The translations under genes and the position numbers were made by a program. Below, in pieces: positions 41,418 through 49,811 of a DNA stretch of 64,000 nt. The stretch is from Burkholderiales bacterium (GTDB lineage Bacteria; Pseudomonadota; Gammaproteobacteria; Burkholderiales; WYBJ01). The stretch's first letter is position 1. Every line of letters starts with the position of its first letter. Below the pieces are notes generated by a model that was not told the origin of the DNA, did no database searches, and was given only the letters and a program-made list of their open reading frames with translations. The stretch is from assembly GCA_020848435.1 (NCBI GenBank), contig JADLAC010000004.1, positions 1 through 64,000 of the forward strand. Direction: 5' to 3'.

Positions 41418-43445
41418 ATGCTGCTCGCGCAGCCAGGGAAGATCGGCGCCCTCACGCTGAAGAATCGCGTGATCATGGCGCCGATGGGCACCAACTACAG
41501 CACCACCGACGGCTTGTCGACCGAGCGCGACAAGCTCTACTACGCCGAGCGCGCCCGCGGCGGGGTCGCGGCCATCATGACCGAAGCGATGGTCGTCACC
41601 GAGCACGCGCGCCCGCACCACAATTCGCTTTGCGTCTATCACGATCGCTTCATCCCCGGCCTCGCCAGCATGGTCGAGGCCATTCACCGCCACGACTGCT
41701 TGGTGTTCGGCCAGCTCAATCACCGCGGCGGCCTGCTGCGCCGCTCGGTGCTCAACATGGAGCCCGTCGGCCCCTCGCCTTGGCATAATCCGAACACCGG
41801 GGACGCCGTGCGCCCGCTCGCCAGCGACGAAATCGCGACGATCCAGCAGCAATTCGTGCAAGCCGCGCGCCGGCTGGTGCAGGCAGGCTACGACGGGGTC
41901 GAGATCCACGCCGGCAACGGTTACCTCTTCCAGCAGTTCTTCACCCCGCGCATCAACAAGCGCACCGACCGCTACGGCGGCAGCGTGGCGAACCGCATGC
42001 GGCTGCTGCTCGAGACGGTCGAGCGCGTGCGCGCCGCGCTGCCGGCCACGGTGCTGATCGTGCGCTTGTCGTGTACCGAGTACGTACCCGAGGGCTACAG
42101 CGAAGCCGACATCATCGCCTTGGCGCAGGCGCTCGCCCGCGCCGGGGTCGATGCGCTCGATCTTTCCGGGGGCAGCAACGAAAGCCCGCAGCTCTCGAAA
42201 TACTGCATCCAGCCGCCGTCGTTTCCCCGCGCCATGCTGGCGCCATATGCGAAGCCCATCAAGCAGGCGGTGTCGATTCCGTGCTTCGTCGCCGGACGCA
42301 TCGTCGATCCGCAAGACGGCGAAGCCGTGCTCGCCTGCGGCGCCGCCGATTTCATTTCGCTCGGCCGCGCGCTCTACGCCGATCCGCATTGGTGCTTGAA
42401 AGCCTTCGGCGCTGTCGCGGCGCCGATCCGCGAGTGCATCGCCTGCAATGTCTGCTACGAACGCCTCACGCTGGAGAAGGATGTCGCCTGCGTCCACAAC
42501 CCGGTGATCGGCACCGAGTTCGAAGCCCTGGAGCACGCGGAGCCGCAGCTTTTTCCGCAACAGCGGGTTGCGCGCGCACGGCGTAAGCGCGTGCTGGTGC
42601 TCGGCGCCGGCGTCGCCGGCATCGAAGCGGCGCGCGTTCTCGGCGCCCGCGGCCACGAGGTCGAAGTATGGGAGAAGAGCGCGCAGGCCGGGGGGCAGAT
42701 GGCGCTTGCGATGGCTGCCCCCGACAAGCGCGAAGTCGAGCCCATCTGGTCATATCGCTGGCGCGCGGTGCAAGCGCTCGGTATCGCGGTAAGAACCGCC
42801 ACCACGCCGAGCGTCGAGGCGCTGCGCCGCTATGCGCCCGATTTCGCCATCGTCGCCACCGGCGCCCAGCCGCGGCCCGCGCCCTTCGACCTTTCGCGCC
42901 TGAGCAAGCGCATTCGCGTGCTGCACGCCTGGGACTATCTGCGCGATCCCGATTGCATCGCGCGCGCGACGCGGGTGACCATCGTCGGCGGCGGCATGGT
43001 CGGGATGGAGGCCGCGGATCTGCTGGCGAGCCGCGCTGGTCGCGTCGTCGTGGTGGAAGCCTTGAGCACGCTCGCCACGGGGATGGCGCGCAACAACCGG
43101 CTCGAGCTCATCGAGCGGGTGCAGGCGCAAGGCGCCGAGCTGTTGACCGATGCCGAGATCACCTCGATCGAGAACGAACGCTTGATCCTGCGCCTCGGCG
43201 CCGACAAGCGCGAGCATCGCGTCGATATCGGCGATGTGCTGCTGATCGCGATCGGTCCGCGCCCGGTGCACGATGCGTTGCCGATCCTGGAAGCGGCCGG
43301 GGTAGCTTACGAGCTGGCAGGCGACTGCTATCGGCCCGGCGATTTCCTGGCGGCGCTGCGCGATGCCTGGATGGTGGCGCTAGCGGTCGATACGCTGCCG
43401 CTAGCGGCGAGCTCGAGTCAAGCTATGAGGAGAGTGCAATCGTGA
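41418..43445 (+). CDS. OYE-type oxidoreductase with Fe-S and FAD/NAD domains (2,4-dienoyl-CoA reductase-like)
   Basis: 675 residues. The N-terminal (beta-alpha)8 FMN barrel carries NRVIMAPMGTNYST, FGQLNHRGG, EIHAGNGYLFQQFF and RIVDPQDGEAVL. A 4Fe-4S centre follows with Cys340, Cys343, Cys346 and Cys358 (IACNVCYE, CVHNP). The C-terminal dinucleotide domains have VLVLGAGVAGIEAARVLG and TIVGGGMVGMEAADLL. This is the architecture of 2,4-dienoyl-CoA reductase (FadH), trimethylamine dehydrogenase and enoate reductases. An MBL-fold gene overlaps its end by GTGA. The substrate is an enoate, enone or dienoyl-CoA; sequence alone does not tell. Confidence 0.9.
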   Translation: MLLAQPGKIGALTLKNRVIMAPMGTNYSTTDGLSTERDKLYYAERARGGVAAIMTEAMVVTEHARPHHNSLCVYHDRFIPGLASMVEAIHRHDCLVFGQLNHRGGLLRRSVLNMEPVGPSPWHNPNTGDAVRPLASDEIATIQQQFVQAARRLVQAGYDGVEIHAGNGYLFQQFFTPRINKRTDRYGGSVANRMRLLLETVERVRAALPATVLIVRLSCTEYVPEGYSEADIIALAQALARAGVDALDLSGGSNESPQLSKYCIQPPSFPRAMLAPYAKPIKQAVSIPCFVAGRIVDPQDGEAVLACGAADFISLGRALYADPHWCLKAFGAVAAPIRECIACNVCYERLTLEKDVACVHNPVIGTEFEALEHAEPQLFPQQRVARARRKRVLVLGAGVAGIEAARVLGARGHEVEVWEKSAQAGGQMALAMAAPDKREVEPIWSYRWRAVQALGIAVRTATTPSVEALRRYAPDFAIVATGAQPRPAPFDLSRLSKRIRVLHAWDYLRDPDCIARATRVTIVGGGMVGMEAADLLASRAGRVVVVEALSTLATGMARNNRLELIERVQAQGAELLTDAEITSIENERLILRLGADKREHRVDIGDVLLIAIGPRPVHDALPILEAAGVAYELAGDCYRPGDFLAALRDAWMVALAVDTLPLAASSSQAMRRVQS

Positions 43446-44236
43446 CCACGCCTTACGAAATCTACGCCATCCGTTACGCAACCCGCGAGGCGAATCGTCC
43501 GGCCCATTTCGTCGGCGGCGATGCGCACGATACACCCATGCCGATGGACTACTTCATCTGGCTGGTGCGCAACGCCGAGCGCAGCATCGTCGTCGACACG
43601 GGTTTCAACGCCGCGATGGCGAAGAAGCGCGCGCGCACGCTGCTGCGCACGCCCGCCGAGGGCCTTTCCATGCTCGGCTTGGCGGCGAAGGACGTGACCG
43701 AGATCGTGATCTCGCACATGCATTACGACCACGTCGGCACCTTCGACGAGTTCCCGAACGCGCGCTTTCACCTGCAAGATACCGAGATGGCGTACGCGAC
43801 CGGGCGCAACATGGGCTATCGCCAATTCGCCCACAGCTATGAGCCCGACGAAGTCTGCGGCATGGTGCGGCTGGTGTTCAACGGACGAGTGAATTTCATC
43901 GACGGGGAAGCCTCGATCGCTCCGGGCATAAGCTTGCACCGTATCGGCGGTCACAGCCACGGCATGCAGTGCATGCGGGTGTGGACGCAGCGCGGCTGGG
44001 TGGTGCTCGCCTCGGATAGCAGCCACTATTACGAGCACTTCGAGAAGTACCGCGTGTTCCCGACCACGTTCAACCTGGGCGAGGTAATGAAGGGCTACGA
44101 GACCTTGCGGCGGCTGGCCGATTCGCTGCAACACATCGTGCCGGGCCACGACCCGCTGGTCATGCAGCGCTATGCGGCACCGGGGCGCGAGCTGGACGGC
44201 ATCGCCGTGCGCCTGGACCTGCCCCCGCGGCAATGA
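43442..44236 (+). CDS. MBL-fold metallohydrolase, AHL-lactonase-like
   Basis: 264 residues from a GTG start that overlaps the previous stop (GTGA), preceded by a GAGGAGAG site. The metal signature HMHYDH gives His92, His94, Asp96 and His97. Further ligands are expected in GGHSHGMQ near 170 and in VPGHDP near 236; DTGFN near 52 and ASDSSHYYEHF near 190 are also typical. The closest known relatives are N-acyl homoserine lactonase-like hydrolases, which open lactone rings. In this operon with an OYE-type flavoprotein, a lactone intermediate of a catabolic route is as likely a substrate as a quorum-sensing signal (inference). Confidence 0.82.
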   Translation: MTTPYEIYAIRYATREANRPAHFVGGDAHDTPMPMDYFIWLVRNAERSIVVDTGFNAAMAKKRARTLLRTPAEGLSMLGLAAKDVTEIVISHMHYDHVGTFDEFPNARFHLQDTEMAYATGRNMGYRQFAHSYEPDEVCGMVRLVFNGRVNFIDGEASIAPGISLHRIGGHSHGMQCMRVWTQRGWVVLASDSSHYYEHFEKYRVFPTTFNLGEVMKGYETLRRLADSLQHIVPGHDPLVMQRYAAPGRELDGIAVRLDLPPRQ

Positions 44237-44287
44237 GCTCGAGCCGAGCGCGGCGCGCGCTCGAGTCGTTTCGATAGGAGTGTTTCG

Positions 44288-45688
44288 ATGAGCGCATCGC
44301 TTCCACCGCTGTTGCCGAACGCCACGCGCGAGCTGGCGCGCTTCAGCGCGCAATTGCAGTTCGACCAGTTTCCGCCCGAGGTGATCGAGCACATGAAGCT
44401 GTCCGTGCTCGACAGCATCGGCGTGTGCCTGCACGGCGTCACCTTGCCGTGGACCCGTCACGTGCAGGCGATGGTCGAGGCCGAGGGCGCGCGCGCGCAA
44501 GCCTCCATCTACGGCAGCGGACGCAAGACCTCGGTGGCCAACGCCGTGCTGGTCAATGCCACGGCCGGGCACGCATTCGAGCTCGACGACATACACAAGG
44601 AATCGATCATTCATCCCGGCTCGCTGGCGCTGCCGGTGGCGCTCGCTTTCGCCGAGGCGCAAGGCGCGGCGAGCGGGCGCGATCTGCTGACGGCAATGAT
44701 CGCCGGTTACGAAGTCGGGGCGCGCGTCGGCAACGCGGCCACCGTGCGCTTGCTGCTCAAGGGGTTTCATCCACAGGGCACCTCGGGTGTCTTTGCCGCC
44801 ACCGCGGCGGCGGCGCGCATGCTGGGCCTGGATGCGGCGCATACCGTGCATGCTTTCGGCATCGCCGGCTCGCAAGCCGGCGGCTTGATGGCCGCGCAGG
44901 AAGGCGCGATGGTGAAGCGCTTGCATTGTGGGCGCGCCGCCCAGAGCGGCGTCTATTCCGTGCTGCTGGCGCAGCGTGGCTTCACCGGCATCGAGGACGT
45001 GCTCGAAGCCGCCTATGGCGGCTACCTCGTGACCCACTCCGATCAGCCTGCGGCGCAGAAATTGACCGCGGGTCTGGGCAGCGTGTGGGAGACCCGCAAC
45101 GTCGGCTACAAGCCCTATGCAGCGGTCACCAGCATTCATACCGCGCTCGATGCGCTGGCGCAGATCATGCGCGAGCACAAGCTCGACGCTGGCGACATCG
45201 CGGCGGTGGAGGCGGGCTTGAGCCAGGCGACCTATGTCCATTGCGCCTGGGAGTACAAGGCGCAAGGCGTGACCGCGGCGCAGATGAACCTGTACTTTGG
45301 CCTGGCGATGATTGCGCTCGATGGCACGGCGTTCGTCGATCAATACCGGCAAGAACGCTTGAACGACCCGCGGGTGCTGGACTTCATCGCGCGCATCCGG
45401 GCGAGCGTGGATCCCGAGATCGAGGCGATGGGCGCGGCCTTTCGCCATGGCGCGCGCGTGAGCGTGCGCACCCGCGACGGCCGCACGTTCAAGCGCGAGC
45501 TGCTCAATCGCCGCGGCAGCGCCGAGAATCCGCTCAAGCCCGAGGAGATCGATTACAAGTTCCGGCAAGTCGTGCGCGCCTGCTTGTCGCCGGCCGACAT
45601 CGAGCGGGTCGTGGGCCTCGTTCGCGACCTGGACAAGCTCAGCGACCTCGGTGAGCTGATCGCGATCATGGCTCGGCCGGCGGCCTGA
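44288..45688 (+). CDS. MmgE/PrpD family protein
   Basis: 466 residues. The core signature HAFELDDIHKESIIHPGS near 98, GYEVGARVG, FHPQGTSGVFAATAAAARMLGLD and YKPYAAVTSIH are clear. The order and spacing are those of PrpD/MmgE proteins, with the FELDDIHK variant rather than DFDD. It has an AGGAG site, lies 51 bases after the MBL-fold gene, and is followed by a second PrpD paralogue beyond a REP-like palindrome. The reaction is likely dehydration, epimerisation or decarboxylation of a polycarboxylate. Confidence 0.85.
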   Translation: MSASLPPLLPNATRELARFSAQLQFDQFPPEVIEHMKLSVLDSIGVCLHGVTLPWTRHVQAMVEAEGARAQASIYGSGRKTSVANAVLVNATAGHAFELDDIHKESIIHPGSLALPVALAFAEAQGAASGRDLLTAMIAGYEVGARVGNAATVRLLLKGFHPQGTSGVFAATAAAARMLGLDAAHTVHAFGIAGSQAGGLMAAQEGAMVKRLHCGRAAQSGVYSVLLAQRGFTGIEDVLEAAYGGYLVTHSDQPAAQKLTAGLGSVWETRNVGYKPYAAVTSIHTALDALAQIMREHKLDAGDIAAVEAGLSQATYVHCAWEYKAQGVTAAQMNLYFGLAMIALDGTAFVDQYRQERLNDPRVLDFIARIRASVDPEIEAMGAAFRHGARVSVRTRDGRTFKRELLNRRGSAENPLKPEEIDYKFRQVVRACLSPADIERVVGLVRDLDKLSDLGELIAIMARPAA

Positions 45689-45708
45689 ACGTCTTGGTGT
45701 CAAGGTTT

Positions 45709-45760
45709 GGGGCAGGTCTTGCACGTTGCATGATGTCCTGCAACGCGCAAGACCTGCCCC
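45709..45760. repeat. REP-like near-perfect palindrome
   Basis: Two 22-base arms (45709-45730 and 45739-45760) are complementary at 21 of 22 positions around the 8-base loop TGATGTCC. An outer pair, GGTGTC (45696-45701) and GACACC (45762-45767), extends the cruciform. The core shares GGGxCAGGTCTTGC with the palindrome at 33625. It sits between the two PrpD-like genes, where it could also act on mRNA stability. Confidence 0.7.
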
Positions 45761-45815
45761 CGACACCTGCCCCCGAAAACTGACTGACCCCCGCTGTTCA
45801 AATTTGGGAGAGGAA

Positions 45816-47171
45816 ATGAAGCAAACCATTGCAGAGCGCCTAGCGGAGCACTTCACGCGGATGCGGGCGGGCAGCTTGCCGGCGGCGACGCGCCATGGCG
45901 TCAAGCGGCTACTGCTCGATTATCTCGGCGTTGCGATCGCCGGCAGCCGCAGCGAAAGCGGTCGCGTCGCGACCCGATATGCGCGGTCCTTCGGCGGCAA
46001 GGCGCAAGCGACGCTCATCGGCAACGGCGCGCGCGTGCCCATGGAGGTGGCGGGTTTCGCCAATGCGATTTGCTCGCACAGCATCGAGCTCGACGACATC
46101 GACGTGCTGGCGCTGTTTCATTTCAGTCCGCCGGTGTATTCGGCGGCCTTGGCGGCCGGCGAGGCCGCGGGCGCCTCGGGTAAAGACCTGGTGGCGGCGC
46201 TGGCGGCCGGCTGCGAGATGATGGAGCGCGCCAGCAAGGCGACCAACAACGCGTTGCGCAATCGCGGCTTTCACACCACCCCGACCTGCGGGGTGTTCGG
46301 CGCCACGGTTGCAGCCGCCCGCTTGCTCGGGCTCGACGCCGAGCAAATGACATCGGCCTTGGGGCTCGCCGGTGCGCAAGCCTCCGGGCTCATGGAGATG
46401 TACGGCCCGTCGATGCAAAAGCGCTTCAATCCGGGGCCCACCGCGAGAAACGGCGTGACCGCGGCCTCGATCGCGCGCCAAGGCTTCACCGGTGCGGCGA
46501 CCATCTTCGAAGGCGAGCGTGGGTTCTGCAACGCATTCAGCGGCGAAGCCGATCCGTCGCAGTTGGTGGACGGCTTGCAGCGGCCCTACAAGCTCGAGAT
46601 CGAGTTCAAGCCCTATTCGTGCGCGCGCCCGATCCACAACGCGATCGATTGCGCGCTCGACATCCGCCAACGCTACAACCCTGATCTCAACGCGATCGCG
46701 CGCATCGTCATGACGCGTCATCCGGATTGGGCGCATTACCACCAGAACGCCACGCCGCGCACGTATCACGAAGCGCAGGTGAGCCTGCCTTTCTCGGTCG
46801 CGGTCGCGCTCAAGGAGGGTGCGGCCCTGCTCAAGCAGTACACCGACGCCAATATCGCCAACGCCCTCATCAAGCGCTTGTCCGGGCGCGTCGAGTTCGT
46901 GGTCGACAAGCGCCTGCCCCGCGGCGTGTCGTGCAAGATGAGCATGGAGCTGGCCGACGGCCGCAAGCTCGTCTCGCAGGTCGACTATCCCAAGGGCTCG
47001 ATTCAGAATCCGATGAGCGACGCCGAGCTGCGCGCGAAGTTCGACAGCCTCGCCGCGCCGGTGTTGGGCGAGAAGCGGAGCGCGCAGTTGGCCGAGATGG
47101 TGCAGGCGATCGAACGCTGCGACAACGTACGCCGGTTGATGCAGCTCACGGCGCCCGCGCCACGCCGCTGA
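45816..47171 (+). CDS. MmgE/PrpD family protein
   Basis: 451 residues. The signature HSIELDDIDVLALFHFSPP near 88, NRGFHTTPTCGVFGATVAAA near 145, KPYSCARPIHNAIDCAL and the C-terminal NPMSDAELRAKFDSLAAP are family features. The start at 45816 follows GGGAGAGGAA; the frame extends back over the palindrome without conservation. It is a paralogue of the gene at 44288 and of 36911; the three differ enough that they probably act on different acids. The lyase gene 47204 follows after 32 bases, so dehydratase and lyase may act in series. Confidence 0.85.
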   Translation: MKQTIAERLAEHFTRMRAGSLPAATRHGVKRLLLDYLGVAIAGSRSESGRVATRYARSFGGKAQATLIGNGARVPMEVAGFANAICSHSIELDDIDVLALFHFSPPVYSAALAAGEAAGASGKDLVAALAAGCEMMERASKATNNALRNRGFHTTPTCGVFGATVAAARLLGLDAEQMTSALGLAGAQASGLMEMYGPSMQKRFNPGPTARNGVTAASIARQGFTGAATIFEGERGFCNAFSGEADPSQLVDGLQRPYKLEIEFKPYSCARPIHNAIDCALDIRQRYNPDLNAIARIVMTRHPDWAHYHQNATPRTYHEAQVSLPFSVAVALKEGAALLKQYTDANIANALIKRLSGRVEFVVDKRLPRGVSCKMSMELADGRKLVSQVDYPKGSIQNPMSDAELRAKFDSLAAPVLGEKRSAQLAEMVQAIERCDNVRRLMQLTAPAPRR

Positions 47172-47203
47172 CCGGCGGCGACACGACCCTGGAGACCATC
47201 GTC

Positions 47204-48073
47204 ATGAATGCGCGCAAGAAGCTGCGTGAGCTGGTAGAGCGCCCGGGTTACACCGTCGTGCCCGGCGCCTACGATCCGTTGATCGCCCGGCTGGTGCAGG
47301 TCGCCGGATTCGAGGCGGTCTACATCACCGGCGGGGGCGTGTCGCGCTCCCAGGGTTATCCCGACCTGGGATTGCTCACCCTGACCGAGAACGTGCAGGT
47401 ACTGTGCCGCATCGTCGATGCCGTCGACATTCCGGTGATCGCCGATATCGATACCGGCTACGGGAACGCCATAAACGTGGTGCGCGCGGTGCGCGAATAC
47501 GAGCGCGCCGGGGTCGCCGGCTTCCACATCGAAGACCAGGTCGCGCCGAAGAAGTGCGGGCACTACGAGGGCAAGGCCGTGGTCGGCGTGCAGGAGATGG
47601 TCGGCAAGATCAAGGCGGCCGTCGACACCCGGCGCGATGCCGACATGGTGATCATCGCACGCAGCGATGCGCGCGCGATCGAGGGTCTGGATGCGACCAT
47701 CGAGCGGGTGAACGCCTATCTCGAAGCGGGTGCGGACGTGGGCTTCGTGGAGGCGCCGCAGAATATCGACGAGCTCGCCGCCGTGCCCCCGCGCCTGCGC
47801 GGACCCGCGCTGGTCAACATATTCGAAGGCGGCAAGACGCCGGCCCTGCCCGCCAAGCAATTGGAAGCCATGGGCTTCAGGCTCGGCATCTATCCCTCGC
47901 AGACGCACCGCGCGGCGATCCGCGCCGCCCAAGACGTGCTGGCGGTTCTCAAGCGCGACGGCGATACGGCAGCGATCGAAGGACGCCTCGCGACCTTCAA
48001 CGACCGTGAAGTCGCGGTCAATACCGCGCTTTGGCGCGAGCGGGAAGCGAAGTACTTGGGGACGGGGGGATAG
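47204..48073 (+). CDS. Isocitrate lyase/PEP mutase family lyase
   Basis: 289 residues. Metal ligands lie in ADIDTGYGN (Asp81 and Asp83), and the lyase loop IEDQVAPKKCGHYEG supplies the catalytic Cys118 of the KKCGH motif that distinguishes C-C bond lyases (isocitrate, 2-methylisocitrate and dimethylmalate lyases) from PEP mutases. At under 300 residues it is like 2-methylisocitrate lyase (PrpB) and related enzymes such as oxaloacetate decarboxylase. It follows a PrpD paralogue, as prpB does beside prpD in propionate operons, but prpC and prpF are absent. The ATG is preceded by GGAG. Confidence 0.87.
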   Translation: MNARKKLRELVERPGYTVVPGAYDPLIARLVQVAGFEAVYITGGGVSRSQGYPDLGLLTLTENVQVLCRIVDAVDIPVIADIDTGYGNAINVVRAVREYERAGVAGFHIEDQVAPKKCGHYEGKAVVGVQEMVGKIKAAVDTRRDADMVIIARSDARAIEGLDATIERVNAYLEAGADVGFVEAPQNIDELAAVPPRLRGPALVNIFEGGKTPALPAKQLEAMGFRLGIYPSQTHRAAIRAAQDVLAVLKRDGDTAAIEGRLATFNDREVAVNTALWREREAKYLGTGG

Positions 48074-48825
48074 CGATCGCGGTGCGGCAGCGGCGCGCAA
48101 ACCAGCGCTGGCAGGCGAGGCGGATGCCGGTGTGAAGGCTGCCGCGCCTAACGCGGTGCCGGGGCTACGGGTGCACTGGTGGTGGCCGGATCAACAGTCG
48201 TCGCGGTCGACAAGCCCATGCGCCTGTCCTGCGTCTCGTGGCGCTGCACGGGATCGGCATCCTGGCCGGGATAGAAGGCAAAAGCCATCAGCGACGTTAG
48301 GATGGCGACCAGGATGATGACGTCACGGACGAATTGGACCATGGTGGGCTCGACGTACCTTGTGCGGCATTATGTGAAGCAATGCACATGCCAGAGGAAA
48401 GCGAACGTGCTTTCAATGCCTTGGGCATGCGGCCGAGCCGGCTTGTAAATCGTCCCGACAGCAAGGGTGTTACGCGAAGCTCGGCAGCATGGTGGCGAGC
48501 AGCAACACGGCGATGGCGACCAGGTATAGGGCATCGGGGAAGGACTTGTTCATCGACGGGCTCCGGCATCTGCTGGGGTGCTGACTCCAGCAACCCTTGT
48601 GCCTATGACCGCCGATCCTGAATTCAAAGGCTTGCGAACGCGGCGCGAGATGCCGTGTAAATCCGTCCGACAGCCGTGATCAGCGCCTCGCGCGCGTCGG
48701 ATCCGCTCCAGCGCAGGCGTCGCAGCCCGTGGTAACAGGAAGCCGCTGCGAGCGAGTCGCGTTCCGGCGCGCGACGACCTGGACGACGAAGTCGATCGAC
48801 GGGCGCGGCCGATTCGGCCGCAGGT
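48074..48825. other. Largely gene-free 750-base gap
   Basis: Between the two lyase genes. It holds at most one small open frame (48148-48342, minus). A second hydrophobic stretch is readable on the minus strand near 48470-48550 but has no start codon in its frame. Two related 19-base stretches, TGTAAATCGTCCCGACAGC and TGTAAATCCGTCCGACAGC, lie about 210 bases apart at 48444-48462 and 48656-48674. Confidence 0.5.
48148..48342 (-). CDS. Possible small membrane protein
   Basis: A 64-residue frame starting MVQFVRDVIILVAILTSLMA, with one strong hydrophobic segment (about residues 8-24) and a hydrophilic Pro/Thr-rich tail. No family is recognised. The ribosome site is weak and the region is otherwise gene-free, so it may be an accident. 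It is reported because single-span small proteins are often missed. Confidence 0.35.
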   Translation of the reverse strand: MVQFVRDVIILVAILTSLMAFAFYPGQDADPVQRHETQDRRMGLSTATTVDPATTSAPVAPAPR

Positions 48826-49722
48826 TCAAAGACCCGCGCGCTGGTCTTCGGGCAGGCCGTAGCGATCTTCCAGCGCCTGCACCTCGGGCAAACCGGCGAT
48901 CTCGGTGAATTCCTTGAATGTCGCCACTTCGCCGCGGATGTCGGCGACGCCGCCCTTTTGCTTCAGCTCCTTGAGCATGCGGCGCATGGCCGGTATGGCG
49001 GCCAGCAGCAGCCAGTTGGGAAAGATCGCAATGCGAAATCCGAGCCGCGCCATGGCGGCGTTGTCGAGGTCGGGCGTCTTGCCGCTTGCCGCCATGTTGT
49101 AGAGCAGGGGAATGCCCGCGAAACGCCGGCCGATCTGTTCCAGTTGCGCGGTCGAGGTCGGTGCCTCGACAAACAGCACATCCGCGCCCGCGGCACGATA
49201 GCGTTCGGCGCGCTCGAGGGCCGCATCGAAGCCTTCGACGGCGATCGCGTCGGTGCGCGCGATGACGAGAAAATCCGGATCGCGCCGCGAATCGACCGCG
49301 GCCTTGAGCTTCGCTTCCATTTCCATGACGGGGATCACGCGCTTGCCGGCAAGATGGCCGCAGCGCTTGGGCCAGGCCTGGTCCTCCAAGTGCACCGCCG
49401 CGACGCCGGCCCGCTCGTACTCGTGGATGGTGCGGCGGACGTTCATCGGATTGCCGTAACCCGTGTCGGCATCGGCGACCAGGGGCAACGCGCACGCATC
49501 CACGATGCGAGCGGCATTGTCGACCATTTCGCTCATCGTGAGCAGGCCGATGTCCGGCATGCCGAGCCGCGTGAGGCTCGTACCGAAGCCCGTCATGTAG
49601 CAGGCTTCGAACCCTTCCATGGCGACCATGCGCGCCGCGAATGCGTCCGCGACCCCGGGCGCGACGATGCAACGACTGCCGGACAGCAGCGACTTCAAGC
49701 GGGTGGTGGGACGTTCGCTCAT
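48826..49722 (-). CDS. Isocitrate lyase/PEP mutase family lyase
   Basis: 298 residues. VADADTGYGNP (metal ligands near Asp84 and Asp86) and HLEDQAWPKRCGHLAGK with Cys121 in KRCGH mark a carbon-carbon lyase of the methylisocitrate/dimethylmalate/oxaloacetate type. It is only distantly similar to the lyase at 47204, which lies on the opposite strand. GGAG precedes the start by 5 bases. An acyl-CoA synthetase gene lies upstream on the same strand. Confidence 0.87.
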   Translation of the reverse strand: MSERPTTRLKSLLSGSRCIVAPGVADAFAARMVAMEGFEACYMTGFGTSLTRLGMPDIGLLTMSEMVDNAARIVDACALPLVADADTGYGNPMNVRRTIHEYERAGVAAVHLEDQAWPKRCGHLAGKRVIPVMEMEAKLKAAVDSRRDPDFLVIARTDAIAVEGFDAALERAERYRAAGADVLFVEAPTSTAQLEQIGRRFAGIPLLYNMAASGKTPDLDNAAMARLGFRIAIFPNWLLLAAIPAMRRMLKELKQKGGVADIRGEVATFKEFTEIAGLPEVQALEDRYGLPEDQRAGL

Positions 49723-49811
49723 GGGTGCTCCGAACGGCGATGAGGAAGGGGCGACCGAAGCGATGGTGCGAGGGATCGACCAGGTCCAGCCGAAATTCTA
49801 ACAGCGTGCGC

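Noticed and set aside
47204..48073. Calling the lyase prpB
   Set aside because: The KKCGH motif fits several lyases of this family. prpC is missing and a PrpD neighbour alone is not enough to fix the substrate.
48470..48554. Small hydrophobic peptide (LVAIAVLLLATML) on the minus strand
   Set aside because: The frame has no start codon; the ATG at 48554 is one base out of phase. Kept as a finding only because a homopolymer error could explain it.
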